A stretch of DNA of 56,461 nt from an uncultured Planctomycetota bacterium (GCA_900317365.1 ONGM01000013.1:1-56461); one strand, 5' to 3'. Positions 35,656 to 44,902 are shown, counted from the first letter of the stretch. Notes: generated by a model not told the origin, from the letters alone. Program-made: numbers and translations.

Positions 35656-36126
35656 TTAGAAATCGCCGACCAAACTCTCCAGCTCGTTTTGCGTCGCATG
35701 ATTCAAAATCTTTCCTTCGACCAACTCGCAAGACTCAGGAACACTCTTTTTCAGTTCTCGGAGCGTGTTCCCAAAGCGGCTTCCTCCCGAAGTGGCGAAA
35801 AGAACGACCTTCTTGCCGGAAAAATCATAGCTCTCAAGAAACGTGTTGATAATTGTCGGAGCAACGTACCACCAAATAGGAAATCCGAGATAAACGGTAT
35901 CGTACCCGCTCAAGTCGACGTCGCCGACAATAATCTCAGGGCGACTCGACCTATCCTTCATTTCAACGGAACTGCGAGACTTGGAATCTTGCCAGTTCAG
36001 ATCGGCGGAAGTATATTTTTTAACCGGCTTAATCTCATAAAGATCCGCTCCTGCGACCTGCGCAAGCCGACCGGCGACTTGCGCCGTTACTCCGCTTGCG
36101 GAGAAAAAAGCTACCAAACGTTTCAT
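35656..36126 (-). CDS. Flavodoxin
   Basis: This 156-residue protein begins with the FMN phosphate-binding loop (AFFSASGVTAQVAGRLA) and continues with YDTVYLGFPIWWYVAPTII, VVLFATSGGSRFGNT and a final helix, which is the normal single-domain flavodoxin fold. It resembles the Flavodoxin_4 branch rather than the classical long-chain type. It probably carries electrons in the cytoplasm to an unidentified partner. The radical SAM proteins in this window would need such a donor, but no link is shown by position. The adjacent downstream gene is the ROK kinase. Confidence 0.9.
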   Translation of the reverse strand: MKRLVAFFSASGVTAQVAGRLAQVAGADLYEIKPVKKYTSADLNWQDSKSRSSVEMKDRSSRPEIIVGDVDLSGYDTVYLGFPIWWYVAPTIINTFLESYDFSGKKVVLFATSGGSRFGNTLRELKKSVPESCELVEGKILNHATQNELESLVGDF

Positions 36127-36254
36127 TAATTAGTTCCTTTCAAAGATCCGCAACCAGCTTCCGAAAGAAGACCCTCAGGCAACCTTTCGAGTCGCATTGA
36201 TCCCAAAGATCAGGTCAACGTCAACAGCGCCGTTTTTCTCAAAAACAGACGCAA

Positions 36255-37118
36255 CTACGATTCAAATCGGCCAAAAAAGTCGTGCGCTTGCGCAAATTCG
36301 TCGACAAAACGCCAAGCGTCTAAGTAATCGCGATACGCAGGCTCTTCCTCAGCCGAACGACTTAGAAACGCTCTCGTTTCCTCAACCAATTCTTTTTCAC
36401 GTTTCGCCGATATTCTGCCGCGCAAAACCGAGTAGCGCAAAAAGACAAAATACGTGTCCAAGACGTCGCAACGGCAATATCGATGAACGTCGTCAAGACG
36501 ACCTTGATTAAAAAGATCCTGAACCATCTCGCCGCGTGTATCGATCTTGCCTGCTTTGCGGAGCGTCTTAGACGCAAGGTTCAAACCGCCGTCAAAGGTT
36601 GTAGATCCAAAATTTGTCAGCTCCGCGTTCAAATCAAGGTGGAATCGTTTATTATAGCGATTCCGAGGATGATTATAGGACGGACCGGCGTCTTCAAACC
36701 AATCAGGCAAGGATAAACCGTATCTGTAAGCCGTCAATTCCATCAATGGCAGGTCAAAACCGCGACCGTTAAAGGTAACAAACTGAGGCTTATCGTAATA
36801 ACGCCAACCTTGCCAGAATCGCTCGCAAATTTTTCGTGGACCGCCGTCTTCAACTTTTAAAACAATCAGTTCGTCGATCGAAAGATCGCCTTTGATTTTA
36901 GCCAGCGCCAACGAGATCGGTTGATGGTATACGTATGGAACAAAATCAGTATTCTTTTTTTCGAGTAGCTCCGCCTGATATTCCCTCAAAGCCTCGTCAG
37001 GATCCTTAGAACCGCCGGTACGCACCAGAGAAACCAACGTCGGATCAGGCACGCTTTCAATATCGAAGACGAAAAACCGAATAGATTCACCGTCTGACAA
37101 CGGATTCAAATCAGACAT
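36255..37118 (-). CDS. PolB-like 3'-5' exonuclease (DEDDy, PF10108-type)
   Basis: The 287-residue stand-alone exonuclease has the DEDDy set: FVFDIESVPD (first Asp and Glu), VTFNGRGFDLPLM (second Asp), and VHRYCRCDVLDTYFV (Tyr and last Asp). Between them, FHLDLNAELTNFG and the KIDTRGEMV segment are typical of the predicted PolB-like exonuclease family. No polymerase domain is present. It should remove nucleotides from DNA or RNA 3' ends. Its cellular role is not established. It lies downstream of efp but behind a strong terminator, so it is probably transcribed separately. Confidence 0.87.
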   Translation of the reverse strand: MSDLNPLSDGESIRFFVFDIESVPDPTLVSLVRTGGSKDPDEALREYQAELLEKKNTDFVPYVYHQPISLALAKIKGDLSIDELIVLKVEDGGPRKICERFWQGWRYYDKPQFVTFNGRGFDLPLMELTAYRYGLSLPDWFEDAGPSYNHPRNRYNKRFHLDLNAELTNFGSTTFDGGLNLASKTLRKAGKIDTRGEMVQDLFNQGRLDDVHRYCRCDVLDTYFVFLRYSVLRGRISAKREKELVEETRAFLSRSAEEEPAYRDYLDAWRFVDEFAQAHDFFGRFES

Positions 37119-37180
37119 TAGCGTCGTGTCTTTCGAAAATGAAAATGGAACACAAAAATATTTTCAAACGCCAACAAGCA

Positions 37181-37218
37181 GAAAACGCGCTTTACAGCTC
37201 CCTGTAAAACGCGTTTTC
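37181..37218. terminator. Terminator downstream of efp
   Basis: A 17-bp stem (37181-37197 with 37202-37218, one mismatch) and a four-base loop, with TTTTC on each strand. It lies 20 bp after the efp stop on the minus strand. Confidence 0.8.
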
Positions 37219-37237
37219 GTTGTGTGAAAGCGCCGGG

Positions 37238-37804
37238 TTATTTAACGCGTTCGATGTATTCGTTCGTTCGAGTGTCAACTTTAATCAGTTCGCCCGTCTC
37301 GATGAAATTCGGAACAATGATCTCGGCGCCGGTCTCGAGCGTAGCCGGTTTCGTCACGTTCGTCGCCGTGTTGCCACGCACCGCAGGTTCCGTGTATTCA
37401 ACCTTGAGCTGAACATGGTTCGGAGGAGTGATTCCGATCGGAGAATCATTATAAAGGAGCATCTTGCAAGGCATGTCCGGAAGAAGATACTTCCAAGCGT
37501 CGTCGAGCTTTTCCTTGAGCAACTCATATTGCTCATAGGTTTCGGCTTCCATGAAATAGTATGTTCCGCCCATCTCGTACAGGAAGGTTACGTCGGTCTC
37601 GTGAATATCCGCCGCTTCAAGTTCATCGCCGTTCTTGTATGTGCGTTCGAGCACAGTGCCGCGGTTCAGGTCTCGAAGTTTGCACTTATAAAGAGCCTGA
37701 CCTTTTCCGGGTTTGACGAATTGGCACTCAATCATAATGAAAGGGTTGCCGTCAATTTGAACCTTCAAACCCTTACGGAATTCACTGGTATTATAGGTAG
37801 CCAT
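37238..37804 (-). CDS. efp: Elongation factor P
   Basis: Starting at ATG 37804 (AGGA upstream), the protein is 188 residues long, the same as E. coli EF-P; a longer open frame to 37873 adds no conserved sequence. The N-terminal KOW-like domain carries Lys34 in the loop PGKGQA, the residue that receives beta-lysine in E. coli. The two OB domains follow (GITPPNHVQLKVEYTEP, ETGAEIIVPNFI). EF-P relieves ribosome stalling at polyproline. The adjacent divergent gene encodes EpmB, the enzyme that supplies beta-lysine, which supports Lys34 modification here. Confidence 0.97.
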   Translation of the reverse strand: MATYNTSEFRKGLKVQIDGNPFIMIECQFVKPGKGQALYKCKLRDLNRGTVLERTYKNGDELEAADIHETDVTFLYEMGGTYYFMEAETYEQYELLKEKLDDAWKYLLPDMPCKMLLYNDSPIGITPPNHVQLKVEYTEPAVRGNTATNVTKPATLETGAEIIVPNFIETGELIKVDTRTNEYIERVK

Positions 37805-37876
37805 TAGTGTTTTTCCTGCTTTTGATGTTGCAAATGGAACAACAAAACAATACAATTTTGCCGTTTGAAGCATGAC

Positions 37877-37921
37877 CGAGCGAAATCAAGTCGCTCGCGT
37901 ATCGCACGACTAGACGCGTCT
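37877..37921. promoter_or_regulatory. Inverted repeats in the efp-epmB divergent region
   Basis: CGAGCGA/TCGCTCG (37877-37883 and 37891-37897) and the perfect palindrome AGACGCGTCT (37912-37921) lie in the 149 bp between the divergent genes. They are possible operators or leader hairpins. No clear promoter hexamers were found. Confidence 0.3.
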
Positions 37922-37953
37922 CCAACGCGTCGTAAAAATAACACAGGTTTGGT

Positions 37954-39102
37954 ATGACGCCGACTTTTCAACATCTTAACGAAACGTCAACAGCAAGCGC
38001 AAAAACCTCGCGCCTCGAATCAACGCTTCAAACCCGAATTATAACGAGTCTATCGGAACTTTCCGAAAAACTCAATCTTCCTGGATTAACTACGCCGCAT
38101 CATTACGAAACGACGCGCGCATTTCCAATACAAATACCGGAATCGACTCTCAAACGTATCGAACCCTGTCGCTACGACGATCCCATACTTTTACAATTTG
38201 CTCCGGCGCCCCTTGAACTTGTGAGCGCGCCCGGATATTCCAAGGATCCGCTATGCGAATGGGCTTCCGACCGCGTCTGCGAAACGCCGCACACAAATTC
38301 AAAAGCCCCGAGTCAGTGTATTCTTCAAAAATACAACGGACGCGCGCTCGTTATCACAACAAACGCCTGCGCGGCAAAGTGTCGATTCTGCTTTCGTCGT
38401 CATTTTCCACAAAATAGGGCGTTATTCCCCATTCCGCTCAAATACCGCGAGCATAATCCAACGGGACTCCAAACGGCGTCGGCAAACTCATATTTCGACG
38501 CCGTGTTCGCACCAATCCGCGCCGATGAAACCATCTCCGAACTCATACTGAGCGGAGGCGACCCCTTAACGCTAACCGACAACGAACTCAGAGCCCTGTT
38601 TCATTATATCAGAACAGTCAAGAGTGTTAAGAGGGTGCGAATTCATTCACGCGCTCCAATTCTTACTCCAGGGCGCATCTCAGACGAATTTCCATCGGCG
38701 GAAGAAATCAATCGTGACGGCGACGGAACGCCGCTCGTGCTCCATATGTCGCTCCACGTTAATTCCCCCAACGAAATCGATTCCCAAGCGACAACGGCAA
38801 TCCTTTCTCTACGCCGTAAGGGGTATGTTCTAACGTCTCAAACAGTCCTCCTAAAAGGCGTCAACGACCGTTTAGAAACGCTTCAAGCGCTCTATGAAAA
38901 GCTCATCAACTTAGGAGTCGTCCCATATTATCTATTCCAACTTGACCACGTTCAAGGAGCGGCTCACTGGGAAGTCAGCGATGAACTAGGAAGAAAATTA
39001 ATTCGACAATTGTCGGTTTACCTCCCGGGCTACGCCGTTCCTCGATTTGCGCGCGAATTTCCCAATCGTCCTTCAAAAACAAATCTAATGTACCTTCAGT
39101 GA
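37954..39102 (+). CDS. epmB: EF-P beta-lysylation protein EpmB (KamA-family radical SAM lysine 2,3-aminomutase)
   Basis: The 382-residue enzyme has the radical SAM cysteines C139-x3-C143-x2-C146 (NACAAKCRFCFRRHFP), GGDPLTLTD, RIHSRAPI, HVNSPNEID, and the PLP/C-terminal region LDHVQGAAHWEV with the final FAREFPNRPSKTNL. EpmB converts (S)-alpha-lysine to (R)-beta-lysine for attachment to EF-P, using PLP, an iron-sulphur cluster and SAM. Divergence from efp over 149 bp makes EpmB more likely than a catabolic KamA. The attaching ligase EpmA is not in the window. The start is ATG 37954, with no strong Shine-Dalgarno sequence. Confidence 0.9.
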   Translation: MTPTFQHLNETSTASAKTSRLESTLQTRIITSLSELSEKLNLPGLTTPHHYETTRAFPIQIPESTLKRIEPCRYDDPILLQFAPAPLELVSAPGYSKDPLCEWASDRVCETPHTNSKAPSQCILQKYNGRALVITTNACAAKCRFCFRRHFPQNRALFPIPLKYREHNPTGLQTASANSYFDAVFAPIRADETISELILSGGDPLTLTDNELRALFHYIRTVKSVKRVRIHSRAPILTPGRISDEFPSAEEINRDGDGTPLVLHMSLHVNSPNEIDSQATTAILSLRRKGYVLTSQTVLLKGVNDRLETLQALYEKLINLGVVPYYLFQLDHVQGAAHWEVSDELGRKLIRQLSVYLPGYAVPRFAREFPNRPSKTNLMYLQ

Positions 39103-39160
39103 CGAATGGAGGAGGCGTCTTTTGATAGTCGACGCTGCCCCCAGGGAATAGTCGTATCAA

Positions 39161-39188
39161 TTGCGCAGATTCTACGTTGAATTATAAT
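39161..39188 (+). promoter_or_regulatory. Candidate promoter of uvrC
   Basis: TTGCGC (39161-39166), a 16-bp spacer and TATAAT (39183-39188). The first ATG of the uvrC frame (39187) lies inside the -10, so translation must begin further on. Confidence 0.6.
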
Positions 39189-39243
39189 GAGGCGAGCGTT
39201 TCATACGTTTGAGCGTGGACTCCTTGAAGAAAGGAAATTTGAT

Positions 39244-40974
39244 ATGACCAATCAGAGTAGCGCGAAGCCAAAGAAAACGAAAGCGAACGGCGCGTCTCAC
39301 CAATCCGCTTCTCTCACAGACAACAACGCTGAAGGGAAATTTTCGGAACGTGAGAATAACGTTGCGAAGACAGAAGAAGGCGCTAACGGAGACGATTCAG
39401 CGGAAGAAAATTCGGAATCAGGAACCGCCGCATTTATTCGTCCATTCCCACGCACACAACCGCTTTATTATGAACGTCCGGACGGCGAACGCGTCTTTTA
39501 TCGTTCCGTTCCGTTCGCGCAAGCCCCGATAGGAGAAGATGCGGAGCGCGAGTTTTCCACCTCGATCTTTGACGACGCCAATCTGGCTCCGCCACTGCCG
39601 CCGGACGGCTCGCCGTCAAACTTTAAAATCATGACGGAGGAGGACTACGAGGCGATCCAGTTTGCATACCGGGTCGCGGCGGAAAAGGTTCGTTCCTTTC
39701 CAATGACGCCTGGCGTTTATCTTATGAAAAACGCTCAAGATCGCGTAATATACATTGGCAAAGCCAAAAAGTTGCGCAACAGGGCCAGCAGTTATTTTCG
39801 TCGCGACGCAATTGACGACCCTCGCGTCGGTCCTCTCACTCGCGAGATTCGAGATATCGATTTCATTCCTGCGGAGAGCGAAGTCGACGCTTTGCTCATG
39901 GAAGCAAGGTTGATCAAGGATCTCCAGCCAAAATACAACCGCGAACTTAAGGACGACAAAACGTTCCCTTACCTTCAGATCACAACTCGCGACGAATTTC
40001 CTCGCGTAGAATCCACCAGAACGCCGCATAACGCAAATGTTCGGCTTTATGGTCCCTTTCTGAACGGCGGACATCTCAAAAGCGCGATTACCGTACTCCA
40101 AAAGATCTTCAAGTTCCGAACTTGCACACAAAACATCCAAGCCGACGACAAAGAGCTGAGATGGAATCGTCCGTGCGTTTTAGCGTCTATCGGTCAATGT
40201 TCCGCTCCGTGTTGCGGTCGGATAACACGCGACGCATACCGGAGAAATATTAGGCGTCTGCAAGATTTTCTTGGCGGCGATCGAAAAAAGCTCTTGTCCG
40301 ACATTAGGGACGATATGCTCGCAGCGTCAAGCGAACGTCGTTACGAAGCGGCTGCAATGTACCGCGATCAACTCATCGCGCTCGAATCCTTAAAAGAACG
40401 CGGTAAAATCGAAGACAACGATCAGCCGGAAGTATTCCAGATCGATCCAAGGCGCGGCGTGTTGGGATTGCAAAAGATCTTTAAATTGCCCAAACCGCCG
40501 CGCGTCATCGAAGGCGTTGATATCGCTCATCTCGGCGGTACAGACACCGTGGCTTCGCTCGTTCACTTTGTCGACGGACGACCTTTCAAGACCGGATACC
40601 GGCGATATAAGATTAAATCGGTCGACGGAATCGACGATTTTGCTTCTATCGCCGAAGTCGTATCGAGACGCTTTGCTTATAATGATCCGAACAATCCGCC
40701 GCCCGATATTTTATTAATCGACGGAGGCAAAGGACAGCTACACTCCGCCATGGCGGCGCTCGAATCGTCGGCCTGTCGTCCCGGTCTTGTTATTTCACTC
40801 GCAAAACGTGACGAAGAGGTCTATACGCCAGACTCAAACGAGCCGCTACGTCTGAGTCGAAGATCATTCGCACTAAGATTGCTTCAGTCTGTGCGCGACG
40901 AATCCCATCGTTTCGCACAACATTACCATCATATGCTCAGACGAAAATCTACCTTCGACAGCGCAAATGAGTAA
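39244..40974 (+). CDS. uvrC: Excinuclease ABC subunit C, lacking the C-terminal HhH domain
   Basis: ATG 39244 has AAAGGAA just upstream. The first 135 or so residues of this 576-residue form are a hydrophilic extension rich in Glu, Ser and Asn that is absent from typical UvrC. The GIY-YIG nuclease domain follows (TPGVYLMKN, VIYIGKAKKLRNR), then a Cys-bearing linker (RPCVLASIGQCSAPC), the UvrB-binding UVR motif (RRYEAAAMYRDQL) and the RNase H-like nuclease (GVDIAHLGGTD, LIDGGKGQLHSA, RDESHRFA). The chain stops about 20 residues later, without the helix-hairpin-helix pair that usually ends UvrC. UvrC makes both cuts in nucleotide excision repair. Confidence 0.93.
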   Translation: MTNQSSAKPKKTKANGASHQSASLTDNNAEGKFSERENNVAKTEEGANGDDSAEENSESGTAAFIRPFPRTQPLYYERPDGERVFYRSVPFAQAPIGEDAEREFSTSIFDDANLAPPLPPDGSPSNFKIMTEEDYEAIQFAYRVAAEKVRSFPMTPGVYLMKNAQDRVIYIGKAKKLRNRASSYFRRDAIDDPRVGPLTREIRDIDFIPAESEVDALLMEARLIKDLQPKYNRELKDDKTFPYLQITTRDEFPRVESTRTPHNANVRLYGPFLNGGHLKSAITVLQKIFKFRTCTQNIQADDKELRWNRPCVLASIGQCSAPCCGRITRDAYRRNIRRLQDFLGGDRKKLLSDIRDDMLAASSERRYEAAAMYRDQLIALESLKERGKIEDNDQPEVFQIDPRRGVLGLQKIFKLPKPPRVIEGVDIAHLGGTDTVASLVHFVDGRPFKTGYRRYKIKSVDGIDDFASIAEVVSRRFAYNDPNNPPPDILLIDGGKGQLHSAMAALESSACRPGLVISLAKRDEEVYTPDSNEPLRLSRRSFALRLLQSVRDESHRFAQHYHHMLRRKSTFDSANE

Positions 40975-41013
40975 CAGAATTCGACAAGAAGCCACAAGAT
41001 TATTTTGCTTTCC

Positions 41014-41042
41014 TTGAAATATTCCCTTTCAAGCGGTAAAAT
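41014..41042 (+). promoter_or_regulatory. Candidate promoter of the glycerophosphodiesterase gene
   Basis: TTGAAA (41014-41019), a 17-bp spacer and TAAAAT (41037-41042), 101 bp before the ATG. Confidence 0.6.
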
Positions 41043-41143
41043 AGACGGCGCCTTGTTCGTAAGTAGCTCATAGCGTCTTCTGAGAACAAGGATCGAAAAG
41101 TCGTCTTTTCGAACCCAAAGATATTCAGATTTAGGAGTCATTC

Positions 41144-41977
41144 ATGAATAAGTTTACGACTGCGTTTGCGTGTCTCGGACTTCTTCTTTCCGTTTCCGCC
41201 CTTTCCGCTCAAGAAGCGAAATTCCCTCCCGTCCCGTCCGCGCCATGCGTCGCCCACCGCGGTTTCTCCGCCGTCGCCCCTGAAAATACGATTGCTTCCT
41301 TGAAAAAAGCGATCGAAGTCGGCGCTCAAGGAAGTGAAACGGACGTTTACACCACCACCGACGGCGTCCTCTTCTGCATGCACGACGGTAATCTGAAAAG
41401 GACCACCGGTCTCGACAAGCCTTGCGCCCAAGTCGATTTCCCGACGCTCGCAACTCTTGACAATAGTAACGGCTTCGACGAATTTAAGGGTGAACACGTC
41501 GCGACCTTCGATCAATATCTGGCCACGCTCAAAGGTACTAAGACCCGCCCGATCATCGAAGTTAAACAAAACGGCTTTTCGGACAAAATCGTCGCATACG
41601 TTCGCGCCTATGACATGGTAGACGAGGCGATCGTTATCGACTTCAGCGCCGAACGTGTCGCCCAAGTTCGACAACTTGAACCCAATCTTTGTTGCGCTTG
41701 GTTGACAAGCCTTGCGAAAGACGAGACCCCTGTTCAGTGCGCGGAACGTATCGTTAAGACGCTCAAGAAAATCAACACCAATGTCGTTGACGTTCACTTT
41801 GGCGCCGTCAACGAAGAATTCTTGAAGATTATGGCGGACAACGGCATTACCGTTATGGTCTGGACCGTCGATAATCCGAAAGATATCGAACGAATGGTTT
41901 CTCTCGGCATTCCGAGCATTACAACGAACCGCCCCGACCTTGTCCTCGAAGCGCAAAAGAAAGCCGCTAAAAAATAA
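41144..41977 (+). CDS. Exported glycerophosphodiester phosphodiesterase
   Basis: AGGAG precedes the ATG. The 277 residues begin with a signal peptide (FACLGLLLSVSALSAQ). The GDPD barrel shows the catalytic histidine and metal ligands in VAHRGFSAVAPENTI, GSETDVYTTTDG and CMHDGNLKRTTG, then EVKQNGF and the closing MVWTVDNPKDIERM and GIPSITTNRPDLV. It hydrolyses glycerophosphodiesters to glycerol-3-phosphate and an alcohol outside the cytoplasm, which allows recovery of phosphate and glycerol from lipid headgroups. It is a single-gene unit with its own promoter. Two hairpins (GCTGTCGACAGC at 41978-41989 and a 10-bp stem at 42009-42056) follow. Confidence 0.93.
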   Translation: MNKFTTAFACLGLLLSVSALSAQEAKFPPVPSAPCVAHRGFSAVAPENTIASLKKAIEVGAQGSETDVYTTTDGVLFCMHDGNLKRTTGLDKPCAQVDFPTLATLDNSNGFDEFKGEHVATFDQYLATLKGTKTRPIIEVKQNGFSDKIVAYVRAYDMVDEAIVIDFSAERVAQVRQLEPNLCCAWLTSLAKDETPVQCAERIVKTLKKINTNVVDVHFGAVNEEFLKIMADNGITVMVWTVDNPKDIERMVSLGIPSITTNRPDLVLEAQKKAAKK

Positions 41978-42082
41978 GCTGTCGACAGCGTTTGTTTGAA
42001 CGTTCCTAGCGACGCGGAGTAATCGCTGACAGATTGCTAACGTCGTTCCGCGTCGCGTCGGTTCGTTGGGTGTATTCTCGAT

Positions 42083-42868
42083 ATGTCTGAATCAAAAGAT
42101 TTGGTTCTCGTTTACGGAACAGGCAAAAATCGTTCTGATCGGTTTGTCCTCGATAGACTCGGCGCGCCGGAGGTCTTCCAGGAACTCGTCATCTACGAAG
42201 ACAACCATCTTTTGGTAGTCGACAAACCTGTCGGAATCGCCACGCAGGGCTCGCCTGCGAACGAGGAGTCGTTGTTCACCCTTGCCCAAAACTACGTCAA
42301 AAGGAAGTATAATAAACCTGGTAACGTTTACCTCGGCGTAGTAAGTAGATTAGATCTTCCTGTCTCTGGAGTCGTCGTGTTCGCACGGACCTCAAAGGCG
42401 GCAGAGCGTCTCAATTGTCAATTTCGAGAACACAGCGTTGAAAAAACTTACCAAGCCCTCGCCCAAGGACGAATGGAAGTTATTTCCGGCGCAATGGAAG
42501 ATTTCATTTGCGAGGATAGACGTACCCAACAACGCTGGGTTTCCAGAACTCAAGTTGCTCGACAAGCGAATCAATCTTCACAAATAGAGATGAAAGAGGC
42601 GAAGTTGAGTTATCGAGTTTTGGAGCTTTTTAAGAATTCGACGCTCGTTGAGGTCAAGTTACTAACGGGCAGGAAGCACCAAATTCGACTGCAGTTTGCC
42701 AGTCGCGGATTTCCTTTGATAGGGGACGGAAAATACGGAGCCAAGCCGATTTCGCATAGAGGAATTTGTTTGCATGCCAGCGAACTTGTTATAACGCATC
42801 CAACACAAAAATCGCGACTTCGTTTCCAATCTCCCCATCCCAACTGGGATTGTTTTGTTATAAGGTAA
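42083..42868 (+). CDS. RluA-family pseudouridine synthase
   Basis: The 261-residue protein contains the pseudouridine synthase core: VYEDNHLLVVDKPVGIATQG, the catalytic aspartate in VSRLDLPVSGVVVFA (usually HRLD; Ser replaces His here), KTYQALAQG, and LLTGRKHQIRLQF with the closing LIGDGKYG. There is no S4 domain, so it belongs to the short RluA/RluC-like group. It isomerises particular uridines in rRNA or tRNA to pseudouridine; the target cannot be told. It lies 105 bp after the phosphodiesterase and 71 bp before the kinase. Confidence 0.9.
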   Translation: MSESKDLVLVYGTGKNRSDRFVLDRLGAPEVFQELVIYEDNHLLVVDKPVGIATQGSPANEESLFTLAQNYVKRKYNKPGNVYLGVVSRLDLPVSGVVVFARTSKAAERLNCQFREHSVEKTYQALAQGRMEVISGAMEDFICEDRRTQQRWVSRTQVARQANQSSQIEMKEAKLSYRVLELFKNSTLVEVKLLTGRKHQIRLQFASRGFPLIGDGKYGAKPISHRGICLHASELVITHPTQKSRLRFQSPHPNWDCFVIR

Positions 42869-42939
42869 GTTATTCAACCGTTTTTAGCGCGTCTCGGCTT
42901 TGGTACGAGTTCCGCTTCATTCACGACTAGAGTTTAGTT

Positions 42940-44892
42940 ATGCCGTTACCTGCGATTCACGCGCTCATTAAACGAAGCAAACTCATCTCGGAGCAGCGTC
43001 TTGAAATATCTTCTCAGAAGATATGCGCTAAATTAGGTAGCTATCGTTCTACCGTCAACATGGATTCCGAAAAGCGATGGCTTGCCCAGATTGTTCGGAC
43101 TTCTTATCCAGATTCATCGTCCCAGTCCGACGATGAATTGCAACAAGACGAGGGCTTTGAACCTCATGAATCCGTTAAACTGAATTTCAACGATCAAGAG
43201 CTCAGAGAGCGTTTTGAAATTCAATTGTTGAATAAATTGGTCAAGCTCCGATTAATCAATCGTTGGCAGGCGACTAAATTACATGAAGGCGGTAAAACCT
43301 TCTTTCTAGGGAAAGCGCCCAAAAGATACCGCATCATCACCCAACTCGGTCAAGGCGGTTACGGCGCAGTTTATCATGTACGCGAAGAGCAGAATGAATC
43401 AAATCAGTTGACTAAGCTCAAAAACGACGTCGCCATGAAAGTTCTGCAAAAAGAAGACGGCAAAGATTCCTTTATCTGCGAGTACGAAATCGCCAATCTC
43501 TTCAAGCACCCCAATATTGTCGCCGTTTACGAGTATTCAGAAGATCAAAACAACTATTACGCCCAAGAATATATCGACGGAGGCGACGCTGGAAATCTCC
43601 TCCGAAAATATGAGTGTTTGGATCAGCAAATCGCGTGTTACATCATCCTGGAAGCGGCAAAGGCGCTTAGCTATCTCCACGACAACGGAATTATCCATCG
43701 GGATATCAAGCCGGGCAATATTCTTTTATCAAAAACAGGAGAAGTCAAATTAACAGACTTTGGTTTTGTCACGCCTATTAGAAATATTGGTGGAATTGGG
43801 GTTTACTCGGATTTTGGACGTAAGCTCGAAGAGTGGGATTCACGCCGAAAGAACAAAACTCGCGGGAAAATTCAAGGAACGCGAAATTACATCGCTCCCG
43901 AGCAATTAGACGGTACGTCGTCTCCAACGGCGCTCTGGGATATTTATTCTCTTGGATGCGCGTTATACGCTATGTTGACGGGCATGGCGCCACCGGAAGC
44001 TTCGCTCGTTGAAGCGAACGCATTTCAAGACTCTTTGTACGATCAATCGGAAATGAGAGGAAGAGTCTCGCGTATTCCCAAGGAGCTCGAGTTCGTCAAT
44101 CGTGATCTTGCCGAGTTAGTCGTGAACATGATGAATCACGATCCCACGAGACGCACGCAGACCGTTCGTCACGTAATTCGGACGCTTGAATCCATTGTTC
44201 AGGTTAAATTAGCTGATCTTCAAAAGAAGCTTCTTATTTTCGGGCACGGTCTGGGAGACAATATTTGGAACGAGGAGAATCTTAGAAAATGCTTCGGCTT
44301 GAAAAGCGTAACGCCTGCCCGCAATAATCCTAGAAGTTTGTTCGATCCTCGCTCTGGAGTCGTAGACGACAGAGTGAGCATTTCCGGTATTTGGAACGAC
44401 GCCGTCAACGGAGACCTTGATAAGCCTAATAAACCTGACTTAGGAAAGCTTGTCGGAGACGCCGTCAATCATGAGGAAGTCCTCAATCGTTCCGAAGCAT
44501 ACGATTCTAATGGACAGCTCGAAGCAAAACCGTTGCCTACTCTTAGCGGCTTCCAAACATCCCCTTCAAATAAAGCCTCGAACGATCTCGAAAACGTTTC
44601 CCCCCAAGTCGCCCTGTCTAGGCCCATAGCAACGCCGCTCGTTAAGACGGCGCCACCAGTCATGGTTCAATCGGCGGATGATTCAGACGAACTCTCCTTT
44701 TACAAGGAGGCGCAAATAATCGAGCGCAAGACGGTCAAGCTTCTTGCGTTCGCGTTCTTCCCACTCTGTTTTGTCAACTTGGTTCTCGCCTTTTTCCTGA
44801 AGTTAAATTTGTTAGGAATTGGGCTGTCAGTTTTGCTCGTATTTGCAATCTTCATCCAACGCAATTTCAGTAAGAAAACGATTCAACAGTAA
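42940..44892 (+). CDS. Membrane-anchored Ser/Thr protein kinase
   Basis: The 650-residue protein has a 125-residue N-terminal region, then a Hanks-type kinase domain (about 129-425): GQGGYGAVYHV loop, the ATP lysine in VAMKVL, the catalytic HRDIKPGN, DFG, and GTRNYIAPEQL. A low-complexity linker of about 150 residues follows. Two closely spaced hydrophobic helices at about 600-640 (LLAFAFFPLCFVNLVLAFFL and the next) anchor the C terminus, so the kinase faces the cytoplasm and there is no large external sensor. Such kinases are abundant in planctomycetes. Its substrate is unknown. It ends ten bases before rnc, and the two are very likely co-transcribed. ATG 43060 is an alternative start. Confidence 0.9.
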   Translation: MPLPAIHALIKRSKLISEQRLEISSQKICAKLGSYRSTVNMDSEKRWLAQIVRTSYPDSSSQSDDELQQDEGFEPHESVKLNFNDQELRERFEIQLLNKLVKLRLINRWQATKLHEGGKTFFLGKAPKRYRIITQLGQGGYGAVYHVREEQNESNQLTKLKNDVAMKVLQKEDGKDSFICEYEIANLFKHPNIVAVYEYSEDQNNYYAQEYIDGGDAGNLLRKYECLDQQIACYIILEAAKALSYLHDNGIIHRDIKPGNILLSKTGEVKLTDFGFVTPIRNIGGIGVYSDFGRKLEEWDSRRKNKTRGKIQGTRNYIAPEQLDGTSSPTALWDIYSLGCALYAMLTGMAPPEASLVEANAFQDSLYDQSEMRGRVSRIPKELEFVNRDLAELVVNMMNHDPTRRTQTVRHVIRTLESIVQVKLADLQKKLLIFGHGLGDNIWNEENLRKCFGLKSVTPARNNPRSLFDPRSGVVDDRVSISGIWNDAVNGDLDKPNKPDLGKLVGDAVNHEEVLNRSEAYDSNGQLEAKPLPTLSGFQTSPSNKASNDLENVSPQVALSRPIATPLVKTAPPVMVQSADDSDELSFYKEAQIIERKTVKLLAFAFFPLCFVNLVLAFFLKLNLLGIGLSVLLVFAIFIQRNFSKKTIQQ

Positions 44893-44902
44893 CCTTAATC
44901 GA

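Noticed and set aside
39187..39243. Upstream ATG as the uvrC start
   Set aside because: The ATG lies inside a consensus -10 hexamer, so it would not be in the transcript. ATG 39244 has a ribosome binding site.
41138..41956. A 272-codon minus-strand frame opposite the glycerophosphodiesterase gene
   Set aside because: It mirrors the sense gene almost exactly and has no domain features; the plus-strand GDPD motifs are complete.
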